From positions 1-6,472 of the forward strand of contig JADFLN010000079.1 of NCBI GenBank assembly GCA_022564385.1: DNA of 6,472 nt. The letters run 5' to 3'. The translations under genes and the position numbers were made by a program. Origin of the DNA: Nitrososphaerota archaeon. GTDB taxonomy: Archaea > Thermoproteota > Nitrososphaeria > Nitrososphaerales > Nitrosopumilaceae. Shown in pieces: positions 1 through 4,663 of this stretch (positions are counted from its first letter, which is position 1; each line of letters begins with the position of its first letter). Under the pieces are notes generated by a model. That model ran no database searches. It was not told the DNA's origin and worked only from the letters and a program-made list of their open reading frames with translations.

Positions 1-728
1 AACACCTTATCCACCTTCTCCTGACGGAAGTTGGCCTGAAATATATCAAAACGTAATTGATCCAATAGAGACTTTGACATATGTGGCAGGAATTACGCAG
101 AAAATTAAGCTTGCGACAGGCATCATCGATATGCTTTATCAAAATCCATTGATTTTAGCAAAGCGATTAAGTTCACTTGATAATCTTTCCAAAGGAAGAT
201 TACTACTTGGATTTGGTAATGGTCATTCTAAAGATGAGTTTGATGCAGCTGGTGTTCCATTTGAAAAACGTGGTGAACGAGCTGATGAATTTCTTCAAGT
301 CCTTAACAAGATTTGGTATAATGATACAGTAGAACACAAAGGCAAGTACTATACTATTCCAAAATCTATTATTGGTCCAAAACCATACCAGGAAAAAATT
401 CCAATCTATCTAGCTGGTTTTTCACCAAAAGCACTAACAAGAACAACTAAGAAAAGCATCACAAGAAAAAGGAAGAGATCCAAATACCATTGAATTTCCA
501 GTATTGCTATTTCCTGAGGTCTCAGAGGTAGATTTAGGCACAGATAGGCAATCCATGAATGGAAGTATAGCCCAGATTGCACAAGACATTCAAGGATTTG
601 AGAAACTTGGAGTAACACACGTAAATCTTGTGTTTGATTTTGGATCTGTTGCTAATGACTTGAAAAAGAGACTAGAATATTCCAAGCAAATCAAAGACGC
701 CATAATCCCATCAGTTTTTGCTACATGA
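1..728 (+). pseudogene. LLM-class flavin/F420-dependent oxidoreductase, 5'-truncated by the window, internally deleted and frameshifted
   Basis: The open frame enters at the window edge (first full codon at position 2) and runs to a stop at 491-493. It carries features of the bacterial-luciferase-like TIM-barrel family: an IKLATGI strand, a NPLILAKRLSSLDNLSKGR segment, GFGNG, and IPIYLAGFSPKAL. Just after ALTRT (about 445) homology continues in another frame, open from 438 to the stop at 726-728, reading EKGRDPNTIEFPVLLFPEV and then a typical C-terminal helix ending in KRLEYSKQIK. In intact relatives the two parts are joined by a conserved 'ADGW' strand-loop of roughly 25-35 residues, which is absent. 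So this is a deletion with a frame change, not a single-base slip. The family uses F420H2 or FMNH2 to reduce or oxidise small molecules; the substrate cannot be told. The promoter lies outside the window. Family assignment is firm; whether a shortened product is made is unknown. Confidence 0.8.
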
Positions 729-904
729 AAAAAGTAGATAGGTTATTTTCTATGCGAATTGATTCTTGTCGAAACTGTGGAAATCAATTATCAGTTATTA
801 AATTATGTGAAGATTGTGATCAACCATTACATTATCTGTGTGTTAATTGTAAACATTTTGTAGATGATCCTATACATCTTCATGGAAATATTTTGATGAA
901 TTAA
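725..904 (+). CDS. Small Cys-rich putative zinc-binding protein (59 aa)
   Basis: Translation from the ATG at 725 gives 59 residues ending at TAA 902-904. The start overlaps the stop of the oxidoreductase gene as ATGA, a usual sign of translational coupling, so the two were probably one operon. Three Cys-x2-Cys knuckles follow one another: SCRNCGN (C15, C18), LCEDCDQ (C28, C31) and LCVNCKHF (C39, C42, with H44), then H52 and H54. Six Cys plus His could hold one or two zinc ions in a treble-clef, B-box-like or double zinc-ribbon fold. No signal peptide or membrane segment is seen, so it is probably cytoplasmic. M10 (752) is an alternative start. The exact family is not recognised; role in DNA, RNA or protein binding is only inference. 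It is short enough to be missed by automatic gene calling. Confidence 0.72.
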   Translation: MKKVDRLFSMRIDSCRNCGNQLSVIKLCEDCDQPLHYLCVNCKHFVDDPIHLHGNILMN

Positions 905-929
905 TTTGGTTACAAATTGGTAAAATGGC

Positions 930-935
930 TTTAAG
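930..935 (+). promoter_or_regulatory. Candidate TATA box (TTTAAG) for the 958 gene
   Basis: The AT-rich element TTTAAG is centred about 25 nt before the ATG at 958. That is the usual archaeal distance from TATA box to transcription start, so the mRNA may be leaderless or nearly so. No Shine-Dalgarno-like GGTGA is positioned before this start, which fits. This is inferred from position and composition only. Confidence 0.35.
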
Positions 936-957
936 CATTAGTAAAGTGAAATGAATC

Positions 958-1320
958 ATGCAACAAATAGAAAAACAATACGAAGAATTTGTAACTGAAT
1001 TTGGAAAGAAGCTGGGCAAAGTAGATGTATCATTTGCCCTTCAGACTATGTATCTTCAAAGAAAAATTCCAGATAGTTTACCAAAAGTAGAGTTACAAGT
1101 ATGTTATAAACCAAGCACGGATCTTGAACAAAAGCGAGTGGAACTTGATAATTACTTTGCTTGTATTTCAACTACATATTTTAGAAAACAGAATGGAGCA
1201 CCTGATTGTGAAAACACACTTGGAGTAGAATGTCTGACTGATCTAGATACAGTTTACAAAATATCACAAGATTCTGATATAATTTCTATTCATGGAAAAG
1301 CAACTCTAGGTTCCTACTAG
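958..1320 (+). CDS. Hypothetical protein of unknown function (120 aa)
   Basis: A complete 120-residue frame from ATG 958 to TAG 1318-1320. I do not recognise the family. The N-terminal third is a charged amphipathic helix (EKQYEEFVTEFGKKLGK). It is followed by what looks like beta-strand-rich sequence with four cysteines (C49, C69, C84, C92), two of them in PDCENTLGVEC. There is no signal peptide or transmembrane segment, so it is likely cytoplasmic. Regular codon composition and a candidate TATA box about 25 nt before the start support a real gene. A seven-T run lies just after the stop, suggesting that it is transcribed alone or ends the transcript. Function: none can be assigned. Confidence 0.72.
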   Translation: MQQIEKQYEEFVTEFGKKLGKVDVSFALQTMYLQRKIPDSLPKVELQVCYKPSTDLEQKRVELDNYFACISTTYFRKQNGAPDCENTLGVECLTDLDTVYKISQDSDIISIHGKATLGSY

Positions 1321-1337
1321 AAATTGCCATCAAATTC

Positions 1338-1344
1338 TTTTTTT
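1338..1344 (+). terminator. Poly-T terminator candidate after the 958 gene
   Basis: Seven consecutive T residues begin 18 nt after the stop at 1320. Archaeal RNA polymerase terminates at such T-runs without a stem-loop. The run sits only 10 nt before the next start (ATG 1354), so it could also belong to that gene's leader. Confidence 0.4.
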
Positions 1345-1353
1345 GGTAATAAA

Positions 1354-1536
1354 ATGCAAAGAAAATTTGAATTTGTTTTGAAGAATAAAAATAAAACATT
1401 ACACGAAAATTTAAACGATTATGAAAATGTAGAGTGCCCAATTTGTAACCGTGAAATCAAACCATGTTGGGAATTACGTTACAATGAAGTTCGAGCAACT
1501 TGTAACGTCTGTGGAATTAATTGGGCAGAGTCTTGA
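1354..1536 (+). CDS. Small zinc-ribbon protein (60 aa)
   Basis: From ATG 1354 the frame gives 60 residues ending at TGA 1534-1536. A TTG at 1324 would add 10 residues (PSNSFFGNK-like) encoded across the poly-T run, which is less likely. The C-terminal half has a clear zinc-ribbon pattern: CPIC (C28, C31), 18 residues, then CNVCG (C50, C53); C38 is an extra cysteine between the knuckles. The N-terminal half is basic and polar (MQRKFEFVLKNKNKTLHENL). Such proteins usually bind nucleic acid or act as structural adaptors. It lacks further domains, so the target cannot be told. It lies 38 nt before the next gene and may be cotranscribed with it. Confidence 0.75.
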   Translation: MQRKFEFVLKNKNKTLHENLNDYENVECPICNREIKPCWELRYNEVRATCNVCGINWAES

Positions 1537-1561
1537 TAGTAATATGAAATCAGTCAAAGAA

Positions 1562-1566
1562 GGTGA
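1562..1566 (+). promoter_or_regulatory. Ribosome binding site GGTGA that favours the GTG 1575 start
   Basis: GGTGA matches the archaeal anti-Shine-Dalgarno sequence and ends 8 nt before GTG 1575. An upstream in-frame GTG at 1563 overlaps this site and so has no ribosome binding site of its own. I therefore place the start at 1575. Confidence 0.5.
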
Positions 1567-1574
1567 AATGTAAT

Positions 1575-1895
1575 GTGGCGTTATATGGAATTTACGGAAG
1601 ACATGAAATTGATCAATGTCCATGGAATAACAAAGAGAGAGCAAAAGAAGTAATAGAAATAGCTAATAGTGACTTTGCATCCATGCTTCCAAACTACAAA
1701 ATACACAATATTATAGGACAATATCATTCTGGACTAGAACATACATTCCTTTGGATACTTGATGCAGAGGATCCACACCTAATTCAACAATTTGTTGTAG
1801 ATGCTGGAATGGCAAAGTTCAATGAAGTCAAGATTGTCCCAATTACTGAATTTAAAGGCGTAGTAGTTGGAGCAAAAAAAATACATGGGTTATAG
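1575..1895 (+). CDS. Small putative alpha/beta-barrel (GYD/DUF3303-like) protein (106 aa)
   Basis: Reading from GTG 1575 to TAG 1893-1895 gives MALYGIYGRHEIDQCPWNNK... with alternating strands and helices of a ferredoxin-like, dimeric alpha/beta-barrel type: a first strand (ALYGIYG), a CPWNN turn (C15), a long helix (res. 20-38), strands around IHNIIGQYHS and TFLWILDAED, a second helix (DPHLIQQFVVDAGM) and a final strand NEVKIVPI. The patch GQYHSGLEHT (res. 48-57), with H51, E55 and H56, looks like the conserved functional site. The resemblance to GYD/DUF3303-type small proteins is from memory of their layout and is tentative. No signal peptide. An earlier GTG (1563) would add four residues (MKCN). 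Confidence 0.7.
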   Translation: MALYGIYGRHEIDQCPWNNKERAKEVIEIANSDFASMLPNYKIHNIIGQYHSGLEHTFLWILDAEDPHLIQQFVVDAGMAKFNEVKIVPITEFKGVVVGAKKIHGL

Positions 1896-2086
1896 GAAAT
1901 TCAAATCCTAACATATTCTCTGTCACTCTCATGCAGTCATCCTCAAGTCGTTCCATGTTGTTGGTGTGTTCACTTCATTAGACTTTGTATGACTGTATCG
2001 CTATAGAATTTTTTGCCTTCCTTGAATTTGTACTTGATTTTATCTGGAATAAGATTATTAAACTTATTAAAAGGATTTACCCAAAT
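1896..2086 (-). pseudogene. Possible degenerate minus-strand gene remnant
   Basis: On the minus strand 2086 to 1970 is open for 38 codons but has no ATG near its beginning. It reads like a charged soluble protein (IPDKIKYKFKEGKKFY, then DTVIQSLMK) and stops at TGA 1970-1972. In a neighbouring frame, entered directly around that stop, the sequence continues with SEHTNN and then MERLEDDCMRVTENMLGFEF (ATG at 1956-1954), which runs on into the end of the convergent plus-strand gene and stops at 1852. The two pieces together could be the tail of a decayed gene joined by one frameshift. I recognise no family, and chance open frames of this size are possible in AT-rich DNA. Confidence 0.25.
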
Positions 2087-2106
2087 CTAAAATAAAGTTG
2101 GAATAA

Positions 2107-2116
2107 TTTTTTAATA
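2107..2116 (+). promoter_or_regulatory. Candidate TATA box of the DUF3179 gene
   Basis: TTTTTTAATA is centred about 30 nt before ATG 2142. Start of transcription would fall at or just before the ATG, giving a leaderless or nearly leaderless mRNA. No Shine-Dalgarno-like sequence occurs between them, which agrees. Confidence 0.45.
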
Positions 2117-2128
2117 TTCTATAGAATA
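2115..2128. promoter_or_regulatory. Perfect 14-bp palindrome in the DUF3179 promoter (operator candidate)
   Basis: TATTCTATAGAATA is a perfect inverted repeat located directly downstream of the TATA box and 13 nt before the ATG, where a bound protein would block RNA polymerase. It is flanked by a longer inverted pair, GAATAAT at 2101-2107 and ATTATTC at 2131-2137. Operator function is inferred from symmetry and position. Confidence 0.4.
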
Positions 2129-2141
2129 ACATTATTCAAAA

Positions 2142-3269
2142 ATGAATCAAAAGATTATTGCATCTGTAATTGTGATTGGCATTGCACTTGCAGCTTTAAT
2201 TGTTTCATTTCAAAGTAACTCTACTCCTGAAATTACTATTGCTAATTCCATTGAACCTATTGCAATTGATTTCGAGTCTACAGAATTCACTATAATGGAG
2301 ACAAACGGTATCAAGCATCTCATCCCACTTGATAAGATCAGAGGGGGTGGGCCTCCAATGGATGGAATCCCCTCAATTGATAATCCTGTATTTGCAGATC
2401 TTCAGAGGTCCTACTTCATGTCTGATTCTGATACTGTAATTGGATTAGAAATTAATGGAGAAGCAAAAGCTTATCCTATCTTTATCTTGGTTTGGCATGA
2501 AATAGTCAATGATACTGTTGGTGGTATACCAGTGGCTGTTACCTATTGTCCACTGTGTTACACTAATCAGGTTTTTGAGAGAGTCATTGATGGACAGGAA
2601 GTGGAATTTGGAACTTCTGGAAAATTATACAACAGTAACTTGTTGATGTATGATAGATTAACAGAATCTTATTGGAGTCAAGCACTTGGAATGGCAGTTA
2701 AAGGTGAATTAAGTGGATACAAACTGAATTTGGTTCCTTTTGATGTCATAACATGGGGTGATTGGAAAACACTTCATCCTGATACAATGGTATTGACAAC
2801 TGATACTGGACACATTCGTTCGTATGCAACTGATCCTTATGGCAGTTATTACACAGAACCACGGATAATGTTTCCAGTAGAACATAGCGATGACCGACTG
2901 TATCCTAAAGAGATAATCATTGGATTTAATCAAGATAGTATCTACAAAGCATACAAACAAAATGACATTGAATCAAATATTATCATCAATGATTTAATTG
3001 GAGAAACTCCTGTGATGTTAATTTCATTGTATTCTGAAAACTCTCGTGCTTTTGAAAGAACCATTAATGGTGTGGTTTTAGACTTTGTGTATGCAGATAA
3101 CAAAATTTTTGATTCCCAAACAAATTCTGAATGGAACTATGATGGATTATCGATATTCGGTGAGTATGAAGGACAACAATTAGAGCGAATGCCAATAGAG
3201 CCTGGATTTTGGTTTTCATGGGTAGCATTTCATCCTGGTACAGATCTATTTGGAGATGTAAAAAATTGA
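2142..3269 (+). CDS. DUF3179 domain-containing, membrane-anchored extracytoplasmic protein (375 aa)
   Basis: Residues 5-22 form one hydrophobic segment (IIASVIVIGIALAALIVS) that acts as a signal anchor or uncleaved signal peptide, placing the rest outside the membrane. The body matches the DUF3179 family: HE at 119-120, TYCPLC (C136, C139), GTSGKLYNSNLLMYDR (157-172), a WSQ segment at 178-180, an LHPDT motif (H212) and the closing FWFSWVAFHPGTDLF (357-370). These are the family's conserved blocks and the length is normal, so the gene appears intact. The function of DUF3179 is not established. The CPLC pair could bind a metal or form a redox disulfide, and the conserved His residues could complete a site, but this is inference. 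The gene is preceded by its own promoter and followed within 8 bp by a membrane protein gene, suggesting an operon. Confidence 0.9.
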   Translation: MNQKIIASVIVIGIALAALIVSFQSNSTPEITIANSIEPIAIDFESTEFTIMETNGIKHLIPLDKIRGGGPPMDGIPSIDNPVFADLQRSYFMSDSDTVIGLEINGEAKAYPIFILVWHEIVNDTVGGIPVAVTYCPLCYTNQVFERVIDGQEVEFGTSGKLYNSNLLMYDRLTESYWSQALGMAVKGELSGYKLNLVPFDVITWGDWKTLHPDTMVLTTDTGHIRSYATDPYGSYYTEPRIMFPVEHSDDRLYPKEIIIGFNQDSIYKAYKQNDIESNIIINDLIGETPVMLISLYSENSRAFERTINGVVLDFVYADNKIFDSQTNSEWNYDGLSIFGEYEGQQLERMPIEPGFWFSWVAFHPGTDLFGDVKN

Positions 3270-3277
3270 ATCAGACT

Positions 3278-3805
3278 ATGAAATCCCAATTTACCAATAG
3301 TAGAGTTGTGAGAAAATGGCTGAATCTGAATCCCACTAAAAAAGCAATTCTAGTTGGAATCATGACAGTTGTTGTATATCTTACAGTAGTTGTTTTAACT
3401 ACACCCGCCTTGGAACCTCTTGCAGCGGTAAATGCAGCTTTTCAATTAAACGCTATTGTAATAATCGGTATGGGTATTGGAATAGGCTTGCAAGTTTTCT
3501 TATCTTCGAAAAGTAAATTGTTGGGATGCAAACTAAACATAAAGAGAAAAGCATTAAGTGGAAATTCAGGTAGTGTTGTTAGTACATCATTCTTCTCATT
3601 TTTTTCTCTTGTACCACTTGGCTGTTGTGGTTGGTGGCTTTACATCTTATCCCTATTACCTGGTATCGTAGGAACTGGTGTTTCTGCTGTACTTATTGAG
3701 TTCAGTCAACCACTTGCTTACCTGGGTCTGGTAATAATTTTTGGATTTAATGGTTTGACAATAATTAAATTACGCAAGGAGATGAGACTGAGAAAATCAG
3801 TTTAA
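3278..3805 (+). CDS. Polytopic membrane protein with Cys-Cys motif (175 aa), unknown function
   Basis: Starting at ATG 3278, 8 bp after the DUF3179 stop, the protein has a basic N-terminus and about four membrane helices: 24-44 (ILVGIMTVVVYLTVVVL), 58-76, about 104-130 and 146-164. It ends with a strongly basic tail (KLRKEMRLRK), which suggests a cytoplasmic C-terminus. The third helix carries LVPLGCCGWW with adjacent cysteines C116 and C117; C84 lies in the loop before it. A vicinal Cys pair in a short helix bundle recalls MerT-type and other thiol/metal-handling membrane proteins, but overall similarity to MerT is not evident and I do not recognise the family. A TTG at 3266 overlapping the DUF3179 stop (TTGA) is an alternative start, 7 nt after GGAGATG (3252-3258), and adds four residues. 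Tight spacing says it is cotranscribed and probably works with the DUF3179 protein. Confidence 0.82.
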   Translation: MKSQFTNSRVVRKWLNLNPTKKAILVGIMTVVVYLTVVVLTTPALEPLAAVNAAFQLNAIVIIGMGIGIGLQVFLSSKSKLLGCKLNIKRKALSGNSGSVVSTSFFSFFSLVPLGCCGWWLYILSLLPGIVGTGVSAVLIEFSQPLAYLGLVIIFGFNGLTIIKLRKEMRLRKSV

Positions 3806-3815
3806 TGTTCTACCA

Positions 3816-3841
3816 TTGTTTTTAATTTATTTTTTTATAAA
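3816..3841 (+). terminator. T-rich terminator between convergent genes
   Basis: After the membrane protein stop (3803-3805) come a T-run of five (about 3819-3823) and one of seven (3830-3836). The second overlaps the last codons of the convergent cdvB paralog. The flanks TTTAT (3826-3830) and ATAAA (3837-3841) can also form a weak 5-bp stem. This fits T-run termination of the plus-strand operon. No comparable T-run is seen for the minus-strand gene. Confidence 0.5.
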
Positions 3842-4488
3842 CCTGTAAGTGAGTCTACAGATGTACTGATACTATCTGAACTAGTTGGAACAGATGGAAA
3901 TTTTTCATCAATCTGTGTTTCTGCAACAGCTGCTGCCTCTTCTAGAATAGAGTCTGTTTCTTGTCCTGATGCTCCAGAATCTGCAAAAGAATAACCATCA
4001 CCTATGGAACTAGGCATCATATCTCCAAGCATATTTCCCATGGATTCAATTTCACCACTTGCCTGAGCCATTACATTACTCATCACAGGAACTATTACCT
4101 TCATTGTATCAACTGCAGGTTTCATGGCAACTATGGTGTCACCTATAGAATTTACCGTAGTGAGTCTGAGTTGTGTTCTTTCTACAGATAATTTCATACC
4201 TTTTATCATTGAACTAGTCTTTTTCATTTGAGTTAGTTCATTTGCAAGAACTTTGGCTGTATACATATCGCCATTTTGCTTTGCCTGAACAACTCTGCTG
4301 AATATTTTTTGTTCTTTTTCTGATAACTGTTTTGATGTACTGTCCAACTTTGATATTGGTCTGTTTAATCCCCTGATGGTACTTTCCACTTTGGGTTTTA
4401 GAGGCTGGTTCTTTTTCATAAAACCTTGGAAGCGTTCTAAATTACTACTAGTGGGCTGTCTTTGCCAGTCCTTTCCAAAGTTTGACAT
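3835..4488 (-). CDS. cdvB-like: CdvB-family ESCRT-III (Snf7-like) cell division protein
   Basis: The 217-residue product (ATG at 4488-4486; an upstream in-frame TTG at 4503 is less likely) has the layout of archaeal ESCRT-III. A polar N-terminus (MSNFGKDWQRQ) leads into the basic segment QPLKPKVESTIRGL (res. 28-41), then the long helical hairpin core: ISKLDSTSKQLSEKEQKIF, KVLANELTQMKK (79-90) and SVERTQLRLTTVNSIGD (101-117). Helices continue to a Met-rich stretch (MGNMLGDMM, 150-158). The acidic, Ser-rich tail contains EKFPSVP (195-201), similar to the MIM2 motif that recruits the CdvC/Vps4 ATPase. There is no obvious winged-helix domain of the kind that binds CdvA, so it may be a CdvB paralog, not the primary CdvB. 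ESCRT-III filaments constrict the membrane during division or vesicle budding. cdvA and cdvC are not adjacent, as is common in this lineage. A weak GAGAT lies 8 nt before the ATG. Confidence 0.88.
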   Translation of the reverse strand: MSNFGKDWQRQPTSSNLERFQGFMKKNQPLKPKVESTIRGLNRPISKLDSTSKQLSEKEQKIFSRVVQAKQNGDMYTAKVLANELTQMKKTSSMIKGMKLSVERTQLRLTTVNSIGDTIVAMKPAVDTMKVIVPVMSNVMAQASGEIESMGNMLGDMMPSSIGDGYSFADSGASGQETDSILEEAAAVAETQIDEKFPSVPTSSDSISTSVDSLTGL

Positions 4489-4527
4489 GAAATAGAATCT
4501 CAAAGTCCTGACTTAGAGTAAAGAGCC

Positions 4528-4536
4528 TAATAAAAT
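4528..4536 (-). promoter_or_regulatory. Candidate TATA box of the cdvB-family gene
   Basis: Read on the minus strand this is ATTTTATTA, about 45 nt before the ATG at 4488. Initiation about 26 nt downstream would leave a leader of around 18 nt containing the weak GAGAT ribosome binding site. Inferred from composition and spacing. Confidence 0.35.
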
Positions 4537-4541
4537 CAACA

Positions 4542-4596
4542 AATCTGATCAGATTAATGATCAATAGTCATTGACAATTATTATTTGATATTAAAT
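4542..4596. promoter_or_regulatory. Cluster of three palindromic elements between divergent genes
   Basis: AATCTGATCAGATT (4542-4555) is a perfect 14-bp palindrome. TCAATAGTCATTGA (4561-4574) has 5-bp arms around AGTC. ATTTGATATTAAAT (4583-4596) is symmetric but for one pair. Their centres are 19 and 22 bp apart, close to two helical turns, and TGATCA occurs at both 4546-4551 and 4558-4563. The first lies about 6 bp upstream of the candidate cdvB TATA box, where an activator or repressor could act. Site function is inference. Confidence 0.4.
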
Positions 4597-4615
4597 TTGA
4601 AATAAATAGATGAAC

Positions 4616-4623
4616 TAAAATAT
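4616..4623 (+). promoter_or_regulatory. Candidate TATA box of the secreted Cys-rich protein gene
   Basis: TAAAATAT would direct initiation near 4645, leaving a short leader that contains the GAGGAT ribosome binding site before TTG 4664. Other AT-rich stretches nearby could serve equally well. Confidence 0.3.
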
Positions 4624-4651
4624 TCAAAACTCATACTCCGATTATTGAAAT

Positions 4652-4657
4652 GAGGAT
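4652..4657 (+). promoter_or_regulatory. Ribosome binding site GAGGAT supporting the TTG 4664 start
   Basis: GAGGAT resembles the archaeal GGAGGTGAT consensus and ends 6 nt before TTG 4664. It decides the start: the next in-frame ATG (codon 20) would cut the signal peptide in half. Confidence 0.5.
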
Positions 4658-4663
4658 CTAAAT

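Larger units (their letters stand above)
1896..2141. other. 246-bp intergenic region with promoter and possible antisense coding remnants
   Basis: No plus-strand gene is seen. The right end (2099-2141) is the promoter region of the DUF3179 gene. The left and middle hold two short coding-like frames on the minus strand (1970-2086, and 1852-1956 in a neighbouring frame), listed separately as a possible remnant. A direct repeat TTATTAAA with a period of 9 nt occurs at 2055-2062 and 2064-2071. Confidence 0.6.

Noticed and set aside
406..618. 70-codon minus-strand hydrophobic open frame
   Set aside because: It is antisense to the oxidoreductase remnant. The plus strand reads as family sequence in both frames there.
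1544..1573. Nine-codon ORF MKSVKEGEM before the 106-aa protein gene, possible leader peptide
   Set aside because: No ribosome binding site or regulatory codon run. The GGTGA inside it is better explained as the binding site for GTG 1575.
2709..2960. 83-codon minus-strand open frame with several Cys and His
   Set aside because: It lies wholly inside the conserved DUF3179 coding region and has no domain, promoter or ribosome binding site of its own.
3209..3277. N-terminal extension of the Cys-Cys membrane protein back to an earlier start
   Set aside because: It would overlap the conserved FHPGTDLF end of the DUF3179 gene in another frame. The starts at 3266 or 3278 fit the operon spacing.
4489..4503. 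TTG start at 4503 adding five residues to the CdvB-family protein
   Set aside because: MSNFGKDW from the ATG at 4488 matches the usual CdvB-family N-terminus, and the weak GAGAT site fits that start.
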